Positions 21,345 to 32,349 of a stretch of DNA of 64,000 bases are shown piece after piece. Origin of the DNA: Cyrtodaria siliqua (Eukaryota; Mollusca; Bivalvia; Adapedonta; Hiatellidae); contig JAWPHD010000089.1 of NCBI GenBank assembly GCA_037043455.1, forward strand, positions 62,001 through 126,000. The letters are read 5' to 3'. Every line of letters starts with the position of its first letter. Within the stretch, counting starts at the first letter, position 1. The notes under the pieces are model-generated. The model was not told the origin of the DNA. It did not search any database and worked only from the letters and a program-made list of their open reading frames with translations. Both the position numbers and the translations under genes were made by a program.

Positions 21345-21775
21345 TTATCCCTATTTTATGCCCCAGTAGGTATCGCCTTTTGGGGGCTTCCCATTTTTCC
21401 AAAAGTTGTGGGGAGGGTTGTGGTGGAGAGAATGAAATGAAATGTGATTTTATATCTTGATAACACATCGTATTAGGTCATATTGGGGCAGCAACTCCAG
21501 AGGAAGATCAGATGAAAAATAAAGTTTCCCACAAACCCACGCAGGGCAAAGGTCTGTAGCCCTAAAGGTCAAAGGTCTTAATGACTGAGGTAAGAGGCCA
21601 CTGGGGGGTGGGTGGGTGCGGTGGTAGGGGGCGATTTATTCTTTTTTAGTTCTAATTAAGAGCAGTTAATATAACATTGCAGTATGTAGTAATTTGAGAG
21701 GAATAAAACCAACCATTTATGGGAGGGTGGGGCATTTATTGGACGGGGGGCATTAAATAGAGCCAACACGGTATA
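21345..21775. mobile_element. MITE, TACCGTATTT-like family, copy 2 (diverged)
   Basis: CCTATTTTATGCCCC at the left is mirrored by GGGGGGCATTAAATAG at the right, followed by AGCCAACACGGTATA. The interior has G-rich parts, including CTGGGGGGTGGGTGGGTGCG at 21601-21620. The left edge is uncertain. Confidence 0.45.
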
Positions 21776-22191
21776 TACAACCACCCACTTGACTTGTCAT
21801 ATAAAGCTGATGCTTGAAAAGTTTCAAATGATTCTTTATCTAAAATTAAATCAAAAGCATTCAATTTACAAAGGCAAGAGAAAATTACTGAATTCATAGA
21901 TTTGCATAATTTATAATGAGCAAAACTTATTTGAAATGAAAATCATCTTGTACAACAGAAGCATCTAACACCAGTTCTATTCCATGTATGTTATTCATAC
22001 TGCATTCTTTGCTTACCCAGTACATTTAAAAATGCAACATTTTTGATTTTCGATTATTTTTGGTCCGCTTTTTTTTTTTCCAAATCAAATTTGTATTTTA
22101 TGTTAGTATGCAAGTCTCTTTGTCCCAAAGGTTAACATAAGGCGATAAACAGTTGCATAATATTTGCTCTACTTAGTTAGAACCAGACAGT
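21776..22191. other. Unique AT-rich sequence
   Basis: Nothing recognised apart from a short poly(T) at 22070-22080. Confidence 0.3.
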
Positions 22192-22450
22192 GTCTCCGTG
22201 GCCTAGGGGTTAACGATGCTGCGTTGTAAACCTTCTCGCCTCTCACCACTACGGGTTCGAATCCCACTGGGAGCTCGACTTGTCGATTCTTAGGGATGGC
22301 GGGAGGTGTACAGTACTAGTTCTACCCAGGAAAAGTGGGTGGTCTGCCTAAACCTGCCTCGACCACAAAAAAATTGACCGTCTTATATAACCGTACAATA
22401 TATATGTGTTGAAAATGATGTAAAACAACACACATACAAACAAACAGAAC
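22192..22450 (+). mobile_element. SINE family B, full-length copy
   Basis: The tRNA-like head starts GTCTCCGTGGCCTAGGGG. The B box GGGTTCGAATCCC is perfect. An extra arm between anticodon and B box suggests origin from a class II (Leu/Ser-type) tRNA. The body has GGGAGCTCGACTTGT, GTGTACAGTACTAGTTCTAC, CCCAGG and ends TGAAAATGATGTAAAACAAC with an ACAAAC-rich tail. Six copies of this family are in the window (20671, 22192, 28359, 50237, 55431, 56392). Confidence 0.88.
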
Positions 22451-22729
22451 ACAATTAACTTTCACATATATAAAATCTTCAAAAATAAAAATAAAAAATG
22501 TACAGAGTGGGTATTATATATTTTTACTTTCTGTCAGAATAATAATAAGAATAACAGTAAATACTTTTTTTTTAAGGGACGCTGTCCATAAGTAAGCAGA
22601 TATTGAGCATTACCAAATAACTGCCTGACATTTATTCAGTAAAATGTATACATGAAAACTTGAGCATAGACCCAAAAGTCTGTAGTAATACATTTGCGAA
22701 TAGAAAAAAAAAGGTTTAATTATTATTTG

Positions 22730-22756
22730 TAAATAATGTGGGACCCACATTATTTA
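22730..22756. repeat. 27-bp perfect inverted repeat
   Basis: TAAATAATGTGGG and CCCACATTATTTA flank a single A: a 13-bp arm on each side with no mismatch. It lies at the edge of a repeat-poor stretch just before a tRNA-like sequence. Confidence 0.85.
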
Positions 22757-22830
22757 CCTTTTCTGCCGATCACTTGACTTCCATTAGCGCATTAGGTTTT
22801 CTACATAGTATGTATTGCGTAATATGTATA

Positions 22831-22930
22831 GCCCGCTTAGCTCAGTCAGGAGCGACGTCGACTATCGCGCTTACTATTATTACCCACGAGTGTAATTTAA
22901 GTTTGGGCTGAGTTCAAACGTACAAAGCGG
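22831..22930 (+). mobile_element. Decayed tRNA-like sequence
   Basis: GCCCGCTTAGCTCAGTCAGG gives a convincing acceptor arm and A box, and GAGTTCAAACG about 70 bp on is a weak B box. Spacing is longer than in a tRNA gene and the arms do not close (GCCCGC would need GCGGGC; GCGGT is present at 22927). It is probably an old SINE head with an insertion. Confidence 0.4.
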
Positions 22931-23390
22931 TACTTCTTTCTTTTTGTACAGCGACTGAATTCTGTTAAACAATCTTGCATTTAATAAGTAAATATTCAAT
23001 AATGTTTAGTGTGTATTGTTTGTGAACGTAATTATTGAGTGTTTTACAAGCTAAAAGTTACGGACATTGCCCCTTTAACAAGAAGCACCAATATTGGTGC
23101 TAACACTGGTTTGCTATAGTTTAAAAGGGGATAATTTTGATGAACAGCAAAACAGAGTTATGGTGCTTGTAACACAGATGATGAAAATATACACTATGCC
23201 AAGTTTCAAAGTTTTCTGTCGACTGATTTTTGGAATAGACAATTCACAATTTTAACCAAAAATCTAAGTGGAAAATTGTGATTATTCTGGTAAAATGCAT
23301 GAGAGTTATGGTACTTATCACATATGGTTGTGTATTGATGATATGTTTAAAGCTTTTGGTCAAATCTTATTTGGAGTATGACCATATATG
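22931..23390. other. Old tandem-unit element remnant, no gene
   Basis: AAACAGAGTTATGGTGCTTGT and TGAGAGTTATGGTACTTATC occur about 150 bp apart, each followed by ATGATGAAAATAT/TTGATGATATG and an AAGTTTCAAAG- or AAAGCTTTTGG-type word. This is the unit style of the tandem-unit elements, but much decayed. Confidence 0.4.
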
Positions 23391-23702
23391 TCAGGGGCGT
23401 AGCTAGGGACTTTATAATGTGTACGCAAACAGTCTAGTGGGGGTCTGGGATGCTCCCTCGGATTTTTTTTTTCAAAGACCATCTGTGGTGCAACCTGGAG
23501 GCATTTCCGCGACAAAATGAGACTGATTTTGTCTCTGAAAAAAAAAATTCTAGAAAAAAAAATAAAAAAGGGAGCTAAATGAAGAAGTTACCCCCGACTT
23601 CCACTAGCTCTTGTTTTTATTGCATTTTTGGACTTTTTAATTTTTTTCAATATTTGGGACAATGTGTACGCAACTGCGTACTTTGAGTACAGGTAGCTAA
23701 CC
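23391..23702. mobile_element. Interspersed repeat, GGGGYGTAGCTAGG family, copy 2
   Basis: It opens AGGGGCGTAGCTAGGGAC. AATGTGTACGCAA occurs twice in direct orientation (near 23417 and 23660). The right part TACAGGTAGCTAACC is roughly inverse to the left end. The interior is rich in A and T runs. Copy 1 is at 14526-14790. Confidence 0.55.
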
Positions 23703-23751
23703 AAAAATCTGAATTGAAAAGAAGGATTACTGCTTTAAAATGCATGACAAC

Positions 23752-24026
23752 TAGGCCAAAAATAAAATTATGTTTGTTTCCCCTTCCCGACCGACCCACC
23801 GAAATTGCCGCGACCCGAATTATTTTTTTGACACTGGCGAATTTTTTTTTTTTTTTTTATTTTTTTTTTTTTGTGTCTTAAATGTGTCTTATAGGTAGCA
23901 TGTATTCCAGTTTTGATCTCAAATAAAAGAAATGAAATAAAAAAAATATTTTACCTACCTACCTACCCAACCCTTTTTTGCATGGGTCGGGAAGGGGAAA
24001 CAAACATAATTTTATTTTTGGCCCTA
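23752..24026. mobile_element. MITE family D (TAGGCC) with about 40-bp inverted termini
   Basis: The left end starts TAGGCCAAAAATAAAATTAT and the right end is its inverse, identical for about 40 bp apart from a one-base indel beside the TA. The arms run on through GTTTGTTTCCCCTTCCCGACC. The interior has long poly(T) and the words CCGACCCACCGA and ACCTACCTACCTACCCAACC, which recur in the other family D copies. Edges are TA. The high arm identity suggests a young copy. Confidence 0.88.
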
Positions 24027-25089
24027 TATTGCTTGTCACATATGATTATGAGCATGTGTGACAAGTTTCAAAGCTTTCTGACAGTTCCTTTTTTCAGAAA
24101 TGAGGAAAACTAAAAACTTTAATCAAAAACTTTAACCAAAATATCAAAATATGGACAGATGTACACTGATGGACGAACAGAGATGAACCGAGAGAACTCA
24201 TTTGAAACAACTCAATCTTCCATTAGGCAGTATGCACGCATCATTTTGTATTGATTATCAATTTAAACATATTCTGCATTATGAATTTTCCCTATCCCAC
24301 TATTAACAAGCAAATTTTACAACAGATATGCACTGTTTCTAGACCGACTGACGACGAGGCATAATATATACATATATAACTTACATAATCTGAGAATCCA
24401 AACTCTAAAACACACAATATAAATGGCATTAAGAGTTACGAACTCATTATGACATATAATTAATTTTACGCATATTCAATCACAGGTATTTTAAGAACCT
24501 GTGAATAAACATCTACTTTTTATCAGCACATACACATTATTATATTATCTGAATACCTGGAATATAGTTTTGATAAATGGTTTTGTAGTGAAATTTTGCT
24601 GTTATTTGGCTGGTTAACACAGTGCATTCCACTCTGTTTGCACAACATTGCTCAACCAGCATGGAATGGAGTGCAGTCCGTTGGCACTTTAAGTAATTTG
24701 ATAAATCTGGTTTCAAGCCGGGTCACACAATCTGCTGTCTGTTCATTAAATTGAAGATCTTTGAGCCAAATTTAACAGATCAAATTAATTTAACTAGAAA
24801 ATAGTTTCCTTTGACCGGATAAAATAGGTTTTCCAGTTTCAGGAAAATCTAATGGAATAAAATTTGAGGGTCTTTCTGAATTCTTTAACGAAAAAAATAT
24901 CAATGGAGACAAAAATGTTGAGTGCCCCTTACTTTCGTTCACTTTTGGAAAACACGTCATTTGTGTTTGAAGCAGATGACCTCAGAACTAACATCATTCT
25001 TGTCACACTTTCGTGACACATGTAAAATAACAAAAAAGAATTTTGTGTAAAACTTCAAGGTTAAACAAGGACAATTACTCATTTATGAA
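24027..25089. other. Unique AT-rich sequence, no gene seen
   Basis: The first 150 bp carry tandem-unit words (GACAAGTTTCAAAGCTTTCTGACAG, GATGAACCGAGAGAAC) continuing those at 22931-23390. The MITE at 23752 therefore probably inserted into an old element. The remainder is unique; TAAT-rich words occur near 24420-24520. Confidence 0.35.
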
Positions 25090-25495
25090 CTAGAAATGTG
25101 TCCATGGGACATGGATGCCCCAACTGAAATCAGCAGAAAAGATAAAATTTGACAAAGAACAGCTCAGTTCACAGTCAATTTTGAGGTCGAATCGATATGC
25201 ACATCTTGACATCATAAACATCCTGTAAAGTTTCAAAACAATCGGTTGAAAACTGTGGGAGGGGACAGACACACAAGATATTTAAACGTAAAATATGACT
25301 AAAAAAGGGCCGAAACTCTGGTAATACAGGGGGGGATTTTGACGCCAAATTAATATGCACATCATAGTTAAGCATCATAGTTAAGCACCCTTTAAAGTTT
25401 CTAAATAACTGGTTTAAAACTGTGGAAGGAGACAGAGACACACATTTTTCTGGATGGATGGACATGGCTGTCGCTATATGCCCCTCACCATTCAG
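25090..25495 (+). mobile_element. Tandem-unit DNA element, ATGGATGCCCC family
   Basis: It opens with GAAATGTGTCCATGGGACAT and GGATGCCCC. It has two internal units, each with an ATATGCACATC word, GTTTCAAAACAATCGGTTGA or GTTTCTAAATAACTGGTTTA, AAACTGTGG and GACAGA(GA)CACAC. It closes with GGATGGACATGG and TATATGCCCCTCACC. The opening and closing ATGCCCC words are direct, not inverted. Non-coding; a 148-codon minus frame across 25175-25621 follows the units. Confidence 0.6.
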
Positions 25496-25879
25496 CGATT
25501 CAATCACACGTACAATCAAAAAAGTTGTATATTTGAACCTGACCATGTTTGCGATTAAAAACGTAATTAATAACAAAAGCTTAAACTGCACATACTGACA
25601 AAAGGAGAGAGAAAACAACACCTCCTAACTCTCCGTCTCCACTACACACATCCGACATCAACACCCGCTCCACCAAACCCTAACCCCAATATTATTGTGG
25701 GGGCATATTTATAAAGTTGGATACATGGTTAATTTGTTATATGGTGCGCACGTGAACATGAAGTTTTAATTTAGTAATGCATCGCAGCCACACTCCAACT
25801 AAAACCAACCAAAAGCAATATATTACAAAATAGTTGTCTTTTTTTCTCCCCATAAAACCAGATAGGAAGAGTTCTAATT
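25496..25879. other. Unique sequence, no gene
   Basis: Nothing recognised. A pyrimidine-rich part (CTCCTAACTCTCCGTCTCC) lies near 25620. Confidence 0.3.
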
Positions 25880-26112
25880 ATATACTTATGCCATTAAAAG
25901 TGCTAGTTTTTTTATTTTGTGTTTATTTTTAATTAAAATGTCTCCCAAGATCGATTGCATAATTCCGATTTCACTTCTTTCAATACATGAATTTGATCGG
26001 TCACCAGGAGACAGGGAATGTTGATAATTTCTAACATGTACATAACACTACAATCGATCTTGGAAATAAACACAAAATAAAAAATCTTGCACTTTTAATG
26101 GCATTAAGTATA
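25880..26112. mobile_element. MITE with 62-77-bp inverted arms
   Basis: The left arm TATACTTATGCCATTAAAAG...AGATCGATTG (25880-25957) is the inverse of the right arm CAATCGATCTTGG...GGCATTAAGTATA (26051-26112). The left arm has a roughly 14-bp insertion. Edges are TATA-like, so a TA target is possible. The loop is about 93 bp. No coding capacity; no other copy seen in this window. Confidence 0.8.
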
Positions 26113-26362
26113 GATCCCCATTAAAAGATTAGGTAATAATATCACATTGTTTTTTATCGTAACTTAAATCAGTTTTTTTTTAAATTAATCTTTGATTTTT
26201 TATCTACTTCATGGTCTTTCATTTATTTTACATTTGATTAAAATTTCTTTTTCTAAAATCGTGACAAGATTAAAATCGGTGTTAATTATCAGCTCATTTG
26301 AAGTAATCCATTTAATATCAAAAAACTCCTATAGCTTGAATGCAGCTAACTTCTACCTTGTT

Positions 26363-26696
26363 TTAAAGGGACACATGGTAATCTTGAAGTGTTTATCAAG
26401 TATTAAATTTAGCATCTCGATTTAATAATGCAGTATCATTCTGACTTTAAATCTGCTTGCATATATTTAAATACCTTTTTGAGTTTTCAACTTTTCTTCG
26501 TTATTCTACCATAGGTTTGAATACATTATTGGTGAAATGTAATCAACAGTTAGTGATATGCAAACACAGTTTGCTTTATACTATTCTTATAATTAATATT
26601 AATGATTGATAAATGCTATTTATGTAGAAAAACTAACAGGACGCCATGAGTTTTCACAATTTCAAGATTGTCGTGTGTCCCTTTAATAACCCCTTT
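26363..26696 (+). mobile_element. MITE family E, full-length copy
   Basis: The left end TTAAAGGGACACATGGTAAT, then CTTGA, is matched by the inverted right end TCAAGATTGTCGTGTGTCCC, then TTTAA. TTAA is present at both borders. The body contains CAGTATCATTCTGACTTTAAA, TTGCATATATTTAAATA and GTAGAAAAACTAACAGGACG, which recur in the copies at 41473 and 41753. About 330 bp, non-coding. Confidence 0.88.
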
Positions 26697-28358
26697 ACTG
26701 AAGTTATTGCGTCCACAAGCTGAAACTTACCTATTTTTCAATAATCAAGGGCAATAACTGTGAAATGCAAGAATCAACTTCATTCAATGTCAAACTTGTC
26801 CAAGATATTATTGAAACAAACCTTCAAATAAAATCTGGTGAAAATGAGAAACTGTTTCCTAAAGCTACACCGTTTGTACAAGAATGAGCTAATGCCTGAA
26901 AGACATAAGACAATGACTGATCACGTTCGAAGGCTATCTTGCCTTAGGCCAGTAGAGCTAAAATTGGTTGATCTTGGAACATTTTGAAATTGAGTGACAC
27001 AGTACATATTGAAGAAGATACAAGTCAATATTTGACACTCAGTCCAGATGTTAAAACCCCCAAAAAGTAACATTTTGACAAAATATAACGCCTACATCTG
27101 ACCTCCATGTAAGAAACACAATGACAACACACCTATACACACATCATGGTTTGATGGGGGAATGCCAATTTGTTTTTTATAAATCATTTTCCAAACACTA
27201 GTTCATGTTAAAGATTAGATACTGTTTTGTTTACTCTTCTAAAATGTTATTATTTAGATTCAATAAAAAAACTTAAACTTAGCTACAACAAACGGTTTTA
27301 TTTGGCAGAACATTTTCTCTTACTTACAATGCCCGTATTGGGCTATTCATACAAGTCAAAGTCTGGGAATTATTTCTGTCACTCATAAAATTATTTTAAC
27401 AGAATCACTTCCCACGATTTAATATTCTGCAATTTGAGTCTCTAGGCATTTTTTATTAAACCAGTTTATTATACGTTTCATAAATATTATTTTTTAGTTT
27501 GTAACTTCTATTTATCTGATAGACATAAATTTTGAGGGCTTAATACAAAACTACTGTACCTTGTTCTTTATTTATATATAGTTACGACAGTGTCGCGTTC
27601 ACTACTTGTAATGCATGTTCAAATTTATGCAGGTTATAACCAAGTACCTATTTATGATGCACTGTTATTATCGGGATTTGGGATATCAGTTTGCACTTCT
27701 CATAGCTTTTCAAAAGTACTTTTTTTTTATACCCATTTGCATAACTTTATTTATTGTTGTTATCTATAAGGTGTGCATTACAAAGTTGATCTCACAAAAT
27801 CCTAGAAAAAGAGTCTAGCACTTAATTTCAAAGTTTTTTTCAAAATACTGTAAAACTGTTTTACATGCTTTCTGTATTCAAACTTTAGAATCCAGTATTT
27901 GTAAAGTGATGATGGTCTGGGGAATTATGATAATTTTTTTAAATATAACTGTTGACATCAACTCAGCAGTTATTAATTAATTAAGAGGAAGATTTGCTAA
28001 GGTTTGGGCTATTTTTAGTAATGGTGGCCATCTTGGATGCTGTATTGATTTAATATTATAAGTGAATTTGGTTAAGAGGATTCTGAGAAGTCGTTTAAGG
28101 CATAAGTGTTTGTTTTTTTCCCTATGAATCACTAGAGAAGGGGCCGAGCCATTTTGATCCAGGGGACTACATTTGTACAACATTGATAGTCTGAAAAACT
28201 GTAAAAACTTTAGGGTTTTTCTGTAGTTTTTTAGGGTTTGGATTATTTTTAGTAATGGTGGATGGTACATTGACCTTATTTGTAAAATAGTGAAAGGTAT
28301 GGAGCTCAGGATCATTCCTGTGATTTTTTGTCAAAATTGACGAAGCAATGAAGTTAGT
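26697..28358. other. Unique AT-rich sequence with one old duplication
   Basis: GGGCTATTTTTAGTAATGGTGG at about 28006-28027 and GGATTATTTTTAGTAATGGTGG at about 28240-28261 are direct copies 235 bp apart, suggesting an old tandem unit (27985-28280). The CAAGGGCAATAACTGTGAAA word near 26747 hints at an old family P fragment. A minus-strand 112-codon frame at 27977-28315 follows the duplicated unit and is not called. Confidence 0.35.
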
Positions 28359-28583
28359 TTGAATGGTATTTTACGTCATTGTCAGCACATGTTAGGCCAT
28401 ATAAGACAGTCAATAATTTGTGAAAGAGGCACCACCCCATTTTTTTTTAATGGGTACTGTATACCTCCTGCCATTCGTAAGAATCAACACTTTCTCACTT
28501 TACAAGTGCTCCCAGTGGGATTCGATCAGCGGTGAGAGGTGATAAAGTTTTAGATGCAGCGTCTTCACTATCCGGGACACAAG
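28359..28583 (-). mobile_element. SINE family B, near full-length, reverse orientation
   Basis: On the minus strand it starts with a worn tRNA head (GTGTCCCGGATAGTGAAGAC), B box region GATCGAATCCCACTGGGAG, then GTACAGTACC-like and GGCC(T)AACATGTGCTGACAA words to the 3' end. It is about 20-25% diverged from the copy at 22192 by eye. Confidence 0.75.
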
Positions 28584-29030
28584 TATGAGGAGAAAGTCAT
28601 TCAAACAGAAATTTACATATGGAAGACGAAGATCAGTCACTTATAATAGCTCCGCTTTAGAGCCATAATGGCTCGGGTGATGGCTCAGCTGAGCTTACAA
28701 ATACTAAACTTAATTGTTTCATATTAAACAAACACTTCTTTAAATACCCTATAATCTTATAATTATGTAAAATAAAAATCTTAATACAAAAATTTGTTGC
28801 ACTGATTCAACTTTTCCAGTTACTTTTTATATAGACATTTAGCATCTAAAATCTAAACAAACTCACAATCACACAATTTCCTCCTATTTTGGAAGATCAA
28901 AAACCTCATTAAGGAAGTTATCGTTACATTTCGTGGATATTTTAATTTTTTCACAGTTTAACCTATGGAAATTCAGTACATCCCTTTCTTAGTTGTATAA
29001 TAACAGTTTATACTGTGAAAACTATTACAT
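28584..29030. other. Unique sequence next to the 45-bp satellite
   Basis: No gene. GCTCCGCTTTAGAGCCATAATGG and GCTCGGGTGATGGCTCAGCTGAGC near 28648-28696 are locally self-complementary. The array starts abruptly at 29031. Confidence 0.3.
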
Positions 29031-31906
29031 AGACATCACGTGCATTATCAGCCAGAGCAGCACCAGTGTTTCCCTAGACATCACGTGCATTATCAGCCAG
29101 AGCAGCACCAGTGTTTCCCTAGACATCATGTGCATTATCAGCCAGAGCAGCACCAGTGTTTCCCTAGACATCACGTGCATTATCAGCCAGAGCAGCACCA
29201 GTGTTTCCCTAGACATCACGTGCATTATCAGCCAGAGCAGCACCAGTGTTTCCCTAGACATCACGTGATGTGCATTATCAGCCAGAGCAGCACCAGTGTT
29301 TCCCTAGACATCACGTGCATTATCAGCCAGAGCAGCACCAGTGTTTCCCTAGACATCACGTGCATTATCAGCCAGAGCAGCACCAGTGTTTCCCTAGACA
29401 TCACGTGCATTATCAGCCAGAGCAGCACCAGTGTTTCCCTAGACATCACGTGCATTATCAGCCAGAGCAGCACCAGTGTTTCCCTAGACATCACGTGCAT
29501 TATCAGCCAGAGCAGCACCAGTGTTTCCCTAGACATCACGTGCATTATCAGCCAGAGCAGCACCAGTGTTTCCCTAGACATCACGTGCATTATCAGCCAG
29601 AGCTGCACCAGTGTTTCCCTAGACATCACGTGCATTATCAGCCAGAGCAGCACCAGTGTTTCCCTAGACATCACGTGCATTATCAGCCAGAGCAGCACCA
29701 GTGTTTCCCTAGACATCACGTGCATTATCAGCCAGAGCAGCACCAGTGTTTCCCTAGACATCACGTGCATTATCAGCCAGAGCAGCACCAGTGTTTCCCT
29801 AGACATCACGTGCATTATCAGCCAGAGCAGCACCAGTGTTTCCCTAGACATCACGTGCATTATCAGCCAGAGCAGCACCAGTGTTTCCCTAGACATCACG
29901 TGCATTATCAGCCAGAGCAGCACCAGTGTTTCCCTAGACATCACGTGCATTATCAGCCAGAGCAGCACCAGTGTTTCCCTAGACATCACGTGCATTATCA
30001 GCCAGAGCAGCACCAGTGTTTCCCTAGACATCACGTGCATTATCAGCCAGAGCAGCACCAGTGTTTCCCTAGACATCACGTGCATTATCAGCCAGAGCAG
30101 CACCAGTGTTTCCCTAGACATCACGTGCATTATCAGCCAGAGCACCACCAGTGTTTCCCTAGACATCACGTGCATTATCAGCCAGAGCAGCACCAGTGTT
30201 TCCCTAGACATCACGTGCATTATCAGCCAGAGCAGCACCAGTGTTTCCCTAGACATCACGTGCATTATCAGCCAGAGCAGCACCAGTGTTTCCCTAGACA
30301 TCACGTGCATTATCAGCCAGAGCAGCACCAGTGTTTCCCTAGACATCACGTGCATTATCAGCCAGAGCAGCACCAGTGTTTCCCTAGACATCACGTGCAT
30401 TATCAGCCAGAGCAGCACCAGTGTTTCCCTAGACATCACGTGCATTATCAGCCAGAGCAGCACCAGTGTTTCCCTAGACATCACGTGCATTATCAGCCAG
30501 AGCAGAACCAGTGTTTCCCTAGACATCACGTGCATTATCAGCCAGAGCAGCACCAGTGTTTCCCTAGACATCACGTGCATTATCAGCCAGAGCAGCACCA
30601 GTGTTTCCCTAGACATCACATGCATTATCAGCCAGAGCAGCACCAGTGTTTCCCTAGACATCACGTGCATTATCAGCCAGAGCAGCACCAGTGTTTCCCT
30701 AGACATCACGTGCATTATCAGCCAGAGCAGCACCAGTGTTTCCCTAGACATCACGTGCATTATCAGCCAGAGCAGCACCAGTGTTTCCCTAGACATCACG
30801 TGCATTATCAGCCAGAGCAGCACCAGTGTTTCCCTAGACATCACGTGCATTATCAGCCAGAGCAGCACCAGTGTTTCCCTAGACATCACGTGCATTATCA
30901 GCCAGAGCTGCACCAGTGTTTCCCTAGACATCACGTGCATTATCAGCCAGAGCTGCACCAGTGTTTCCCTAGACATCACGTGCATTATCAGCCAGAGCAG
31001 CACCAGTGTTTCCCTAGACATCACGTGCATTATCAGCCAGAGCAGCACCAGTGTTTCCCTAGACATCACGTGCATTATCAGCCAGAGCAGCACCAGTGTT
31101 TCCCTAGACATCACGTGCATTATCAGCCAGAGCAGCACCAGTGTTTCCCTAGACATCACGTGCATTATCAGCCAGAGCAGCACCAGTGTTTCCCTAGACA
31201 TCACGTGCATTATCAGCCAGAGCAGCACCAGTGTTTCCCTAGACATCACGTGCATTATCAGCCAGAGCAGCACCAGTGTTTCCCTAGACATCACGTGCAT
31301 TATCAGCCAGAGCAGCACCAGTGTTTCCCTAGACATCACGTGCATTATCAGCCAGAGCAGCACCAGTGTTTCCCTAGACATCACGTGCATTATCAGCCAG
31401 AGCAGCACCAGTGTTTCCCTAGACATCACGTGCATTATCAGCCAGAGCAGCACCAGTGTTTCCCTAGACATCACGTGCATTATCAGCCAGAGCAGCACCA
31501 GTGTTTCCCTAGACATCACGTGCATTATCAGCCAGAGCAGCACCAGTGTTTCCCTAGACATCACGTGCATTATCAGCCAGAGCAGCACCAGAGTTTCCCT
31601 AGACATCACGTGCATTATCAGCCAGAGCAGCACCAGTGTTTCCCTAGACATCACGTGCATTATCAGCCAGAGCAGCACCAGTGTTTCCCTAGACATCACG
31701 TGCATTATCAGCCAGAGCAGCACCAGCGTTTCCCTAGACATCACGTGCATTATCAGCCAGAGCAGCACCAGTGTTTCCCTAGACATCACGTGCATTATCA
31801 GCCAGAGCAGCACCAGCGTTTCCCTAGACATCACGTGCATTATCAGCCAGAGCAGCACCAGTGTTTCCCTAGACATCACGTGCATTATCAGCCAGAGCAG
31901 CACCAG
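29031..31906. repeat. 45-bp satellite, about 64 near-identical units
   Basis: The unit is AGACATCACGTGCATTATCA, GCCAGAGCAGCACCAG, TGTTTCCCT. It is 51% GC in a much more AT-rich window. Only about a dozen substitutions are visible over 2.9 kb (for example CATCATG near 29129, CATCACATG near 30619, AGCTGCACC at three places, CAGCGTTT at two). A 5-bp insertion (ATGTG) lies near 29268. Because 45 is a multiple of three, two plus frames and one minus frame stay open throughout, giving frames of 980, 898 and 904 codons built of a 15-residue repeat. Three simultaneously open frames, no splice or start context, and no codon-position bias in the variants argue against a protein. Each unit carries a perfect CACGTG E-box. 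Confidence 0.95.
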
Positions 31907-32118
31907 CCTTGGCTTTGTTGGTATTACAAACAGCAGCCCAATAAGTATGTACATCATCTTCTTTGAGATGTGCATAACATAAAATAGTAATTAAACACAT
32001 CAAAATGCACGCTTTCATTATTTTGAATTGTTAATGTAAAAGTTGCATTTAAATTTAAAATTGCATCTCTAAATGTAATACATAATTATGCAAGATGAAA
32101 TAAAACATCAATAAAACA

Positions 32119-32349
32119 GGGCCGGTTTTACGAAACAACTTACGACACTTTTGATCGTAAGTTAATTTCTTAAATTCTTTACTTTGATTTACAATTTTCA
32201 AACGAACGCAATTTCATTTCATTTTCTTATACATTTGATATTTCTGCACGTAATGCACACATAATTGTCTACACTGAATGCTTAGGTGGAAAAATGTAAA
32301 CAGTTTTAAAATGTGAGACTTATCGTAGGACGTTTAATAAATCGGGTCC
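32119..32349. mobile_element. MITE, GGGCCGGTTTTACG type
   Basis: The left end GGGCCGGTTTTACGAAACAA, then CTTACGA, is mirrored by the right end CTTATCGTAGGACGTTTAAT, then AAATCGGGTCC, with moderate mismatch. The interior is about 170 bp and AT-rich. The GGGCC terminus is typical of a widespread invertebrate MITE type; the superfamily is not certain. Confidence 0.6.

Noticed and set aside
29031..31906. CRISPR array
   Set aside because: Units are head-to-tail with no unique spacers, and the sequence is eukaryotic.
29040..31982. 980-codon plus and 904-codon minus open frames as repetitive proteins
   Set aside because: The 45-bp unit leaves three frames open at once; the 5-bp insertion shifts frame without consequence, and no signal of coding selection is visible.
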